Shown piece after piece: positions 5,337 through 5,416 of a stretch of 5,416 bases of DNA. The stretch lies in NCBI GenBank assembly GCA_937928335.1, contig CALFWN010000181.1:1-5416 (forward strand), given 5' to 3'. Position numbers and translations under genes: made by a program. The DNA is from an uncultured Litoreibacter sp. Lineage in GTDB: Bacteria; Pseudomonadota; Alphaproteobacteria; Rhodobacterales; Rhodobacteraceae. Position 1 is the first letter of the stretch, and each line of letters opens with the position of its first letter. Under the pieces are notes generated by a model that saw only the letters and a program-made list of their open reading frames with translations, was not told the DNA's origin and made no database searches.

Positions 5337-5416
5337 TCAAACATCGCTATTGTCGATGGTGAAGCCCCAAAGCGAGAGGAGAACGACCATGAAACGCTAC
5401 GTTGGAATTGATGTCG
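5337..5416 (+). mobile_element. Left end of an IS110-family insertion sequence (runs off the window)
   Basis: The element is recognised by its transposase start at 5389. Its left boundary is placed near 5337 because the upstream operon gene loses its frame there, but this is approximate. Between boundary and ATG lies a short hairpin, CATCG (5342-5346) with CGATG (5354-5358) around a 7-nt loop. No terminal inverted repeat can be judged, and IS110 elements usually lack one. The 5' non-coding part appears to be only about 50 bp. Confidence 0.5.
5389..5416 (+). CDS. IS110-family transposase, N-terminal start only
   Basis: Nine codons, MKRYVGIDV, are visible before the window ends. This is the signature opening of IS110-family (DEDD) transposases: the first beta strand of the RuvC-like domain ending in the first catalytic aspartate (D8). 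AGAGGAG at 5375-5381, 7 nt upstream, is a strong Shine-Dalgarno and fixes the start. The enzyme would catalyse site-specific recombination of the element. Whether it is intact cannot be known from this window. It is divergent from the truncated operon on the left. Confidence 0.75.

Noticed and set aside
1..5416. tRNA, rRNA, CRISPR array or replication origin
   Set aside because: I saw no cloverleaf-type sequence, no regularly spaced direct repeats and no iteron or DnaA-box cluster when reading the window.

Overview
The window looks like an accessory, decaying stretch of an alphaproteobacterial chromosome or plasmid, most likely from a marine Rhodobacteraceae (roseobacter-type) organism. This is inferred from the mix of protein families (CrgA-like LysR regulator, exported GlcG/HbpS-type protein, short RTX protein, BASS transporter, IS110 transposase), the moderate GC content and the style of the intergenic DNA. 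No rRNA, tRNA or housekeeping gene is present to fix the taxonomy.

Layout from left to right. Positions 1-439 hold no convincing gene. A LysR-family regulator (440-1309, minus) is divergent from an exported GlcG/HbpS-like (DUF336) protein (1407-2171, plus). Their shared 97-bp spacer has a perfect inverted repeat, TATTGC-N6-GCAATA. In the lysR mRNA this would put the ribosome binding site in a hairpin loop. The exported-protein gene ends at a perfect 14-bp hairpin (2191-2223). Next is a broken locus (2387-2908, minus): one open frame fuses an internal scrap of an IS110-family transposase to the last ~79 residues of a DMT/EamA transporter. A complete gene for a short, acidic RTX-type (calcium-binding, probably type I secreted) protein follows (3090-3578, plus), with its own likely promoter.

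The 667 bp from 3579 to 4245 lack any recognisable gene but are rich in structure. They hold a 19-codon ORF with a near-perfect Shine-Dalgarno, a 12-bp palindrome just after its stop, three successive hairpins (one followed by a T-run) and a stretch that may be a degraded interspersed repeat.

On the right is a BASS-family (bile acid:sodium symporter-like) transporter (4246-5121, minus). It overlaps by 4 bp (ATGA) the 3' end of an upstream gene that is only 72 codons long in this window (5118-5336). That gene's open frame stops about 50 bp before the start of an IS110-family transposase (5389, plus, running off the window), so the insertion sequence probably truncated it and cut the transporter off from its original promoter.

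Functionally, the LysR/DUF336 pair is the only obvious regulator-target unit. The RTX gene is an orphan with no type I secretion genes here, and the transporter is the surviving part of a disrupted operon. Two IS110 traces, one a relic and one apparently intact at its start, explain much of the rearrangement. I did not find a clearly novel multi-gene system. The best candidates for something undescribed are the structured small-ORF locus at 3731-4000 and the SD-in-loop hairpin in front of lysR.
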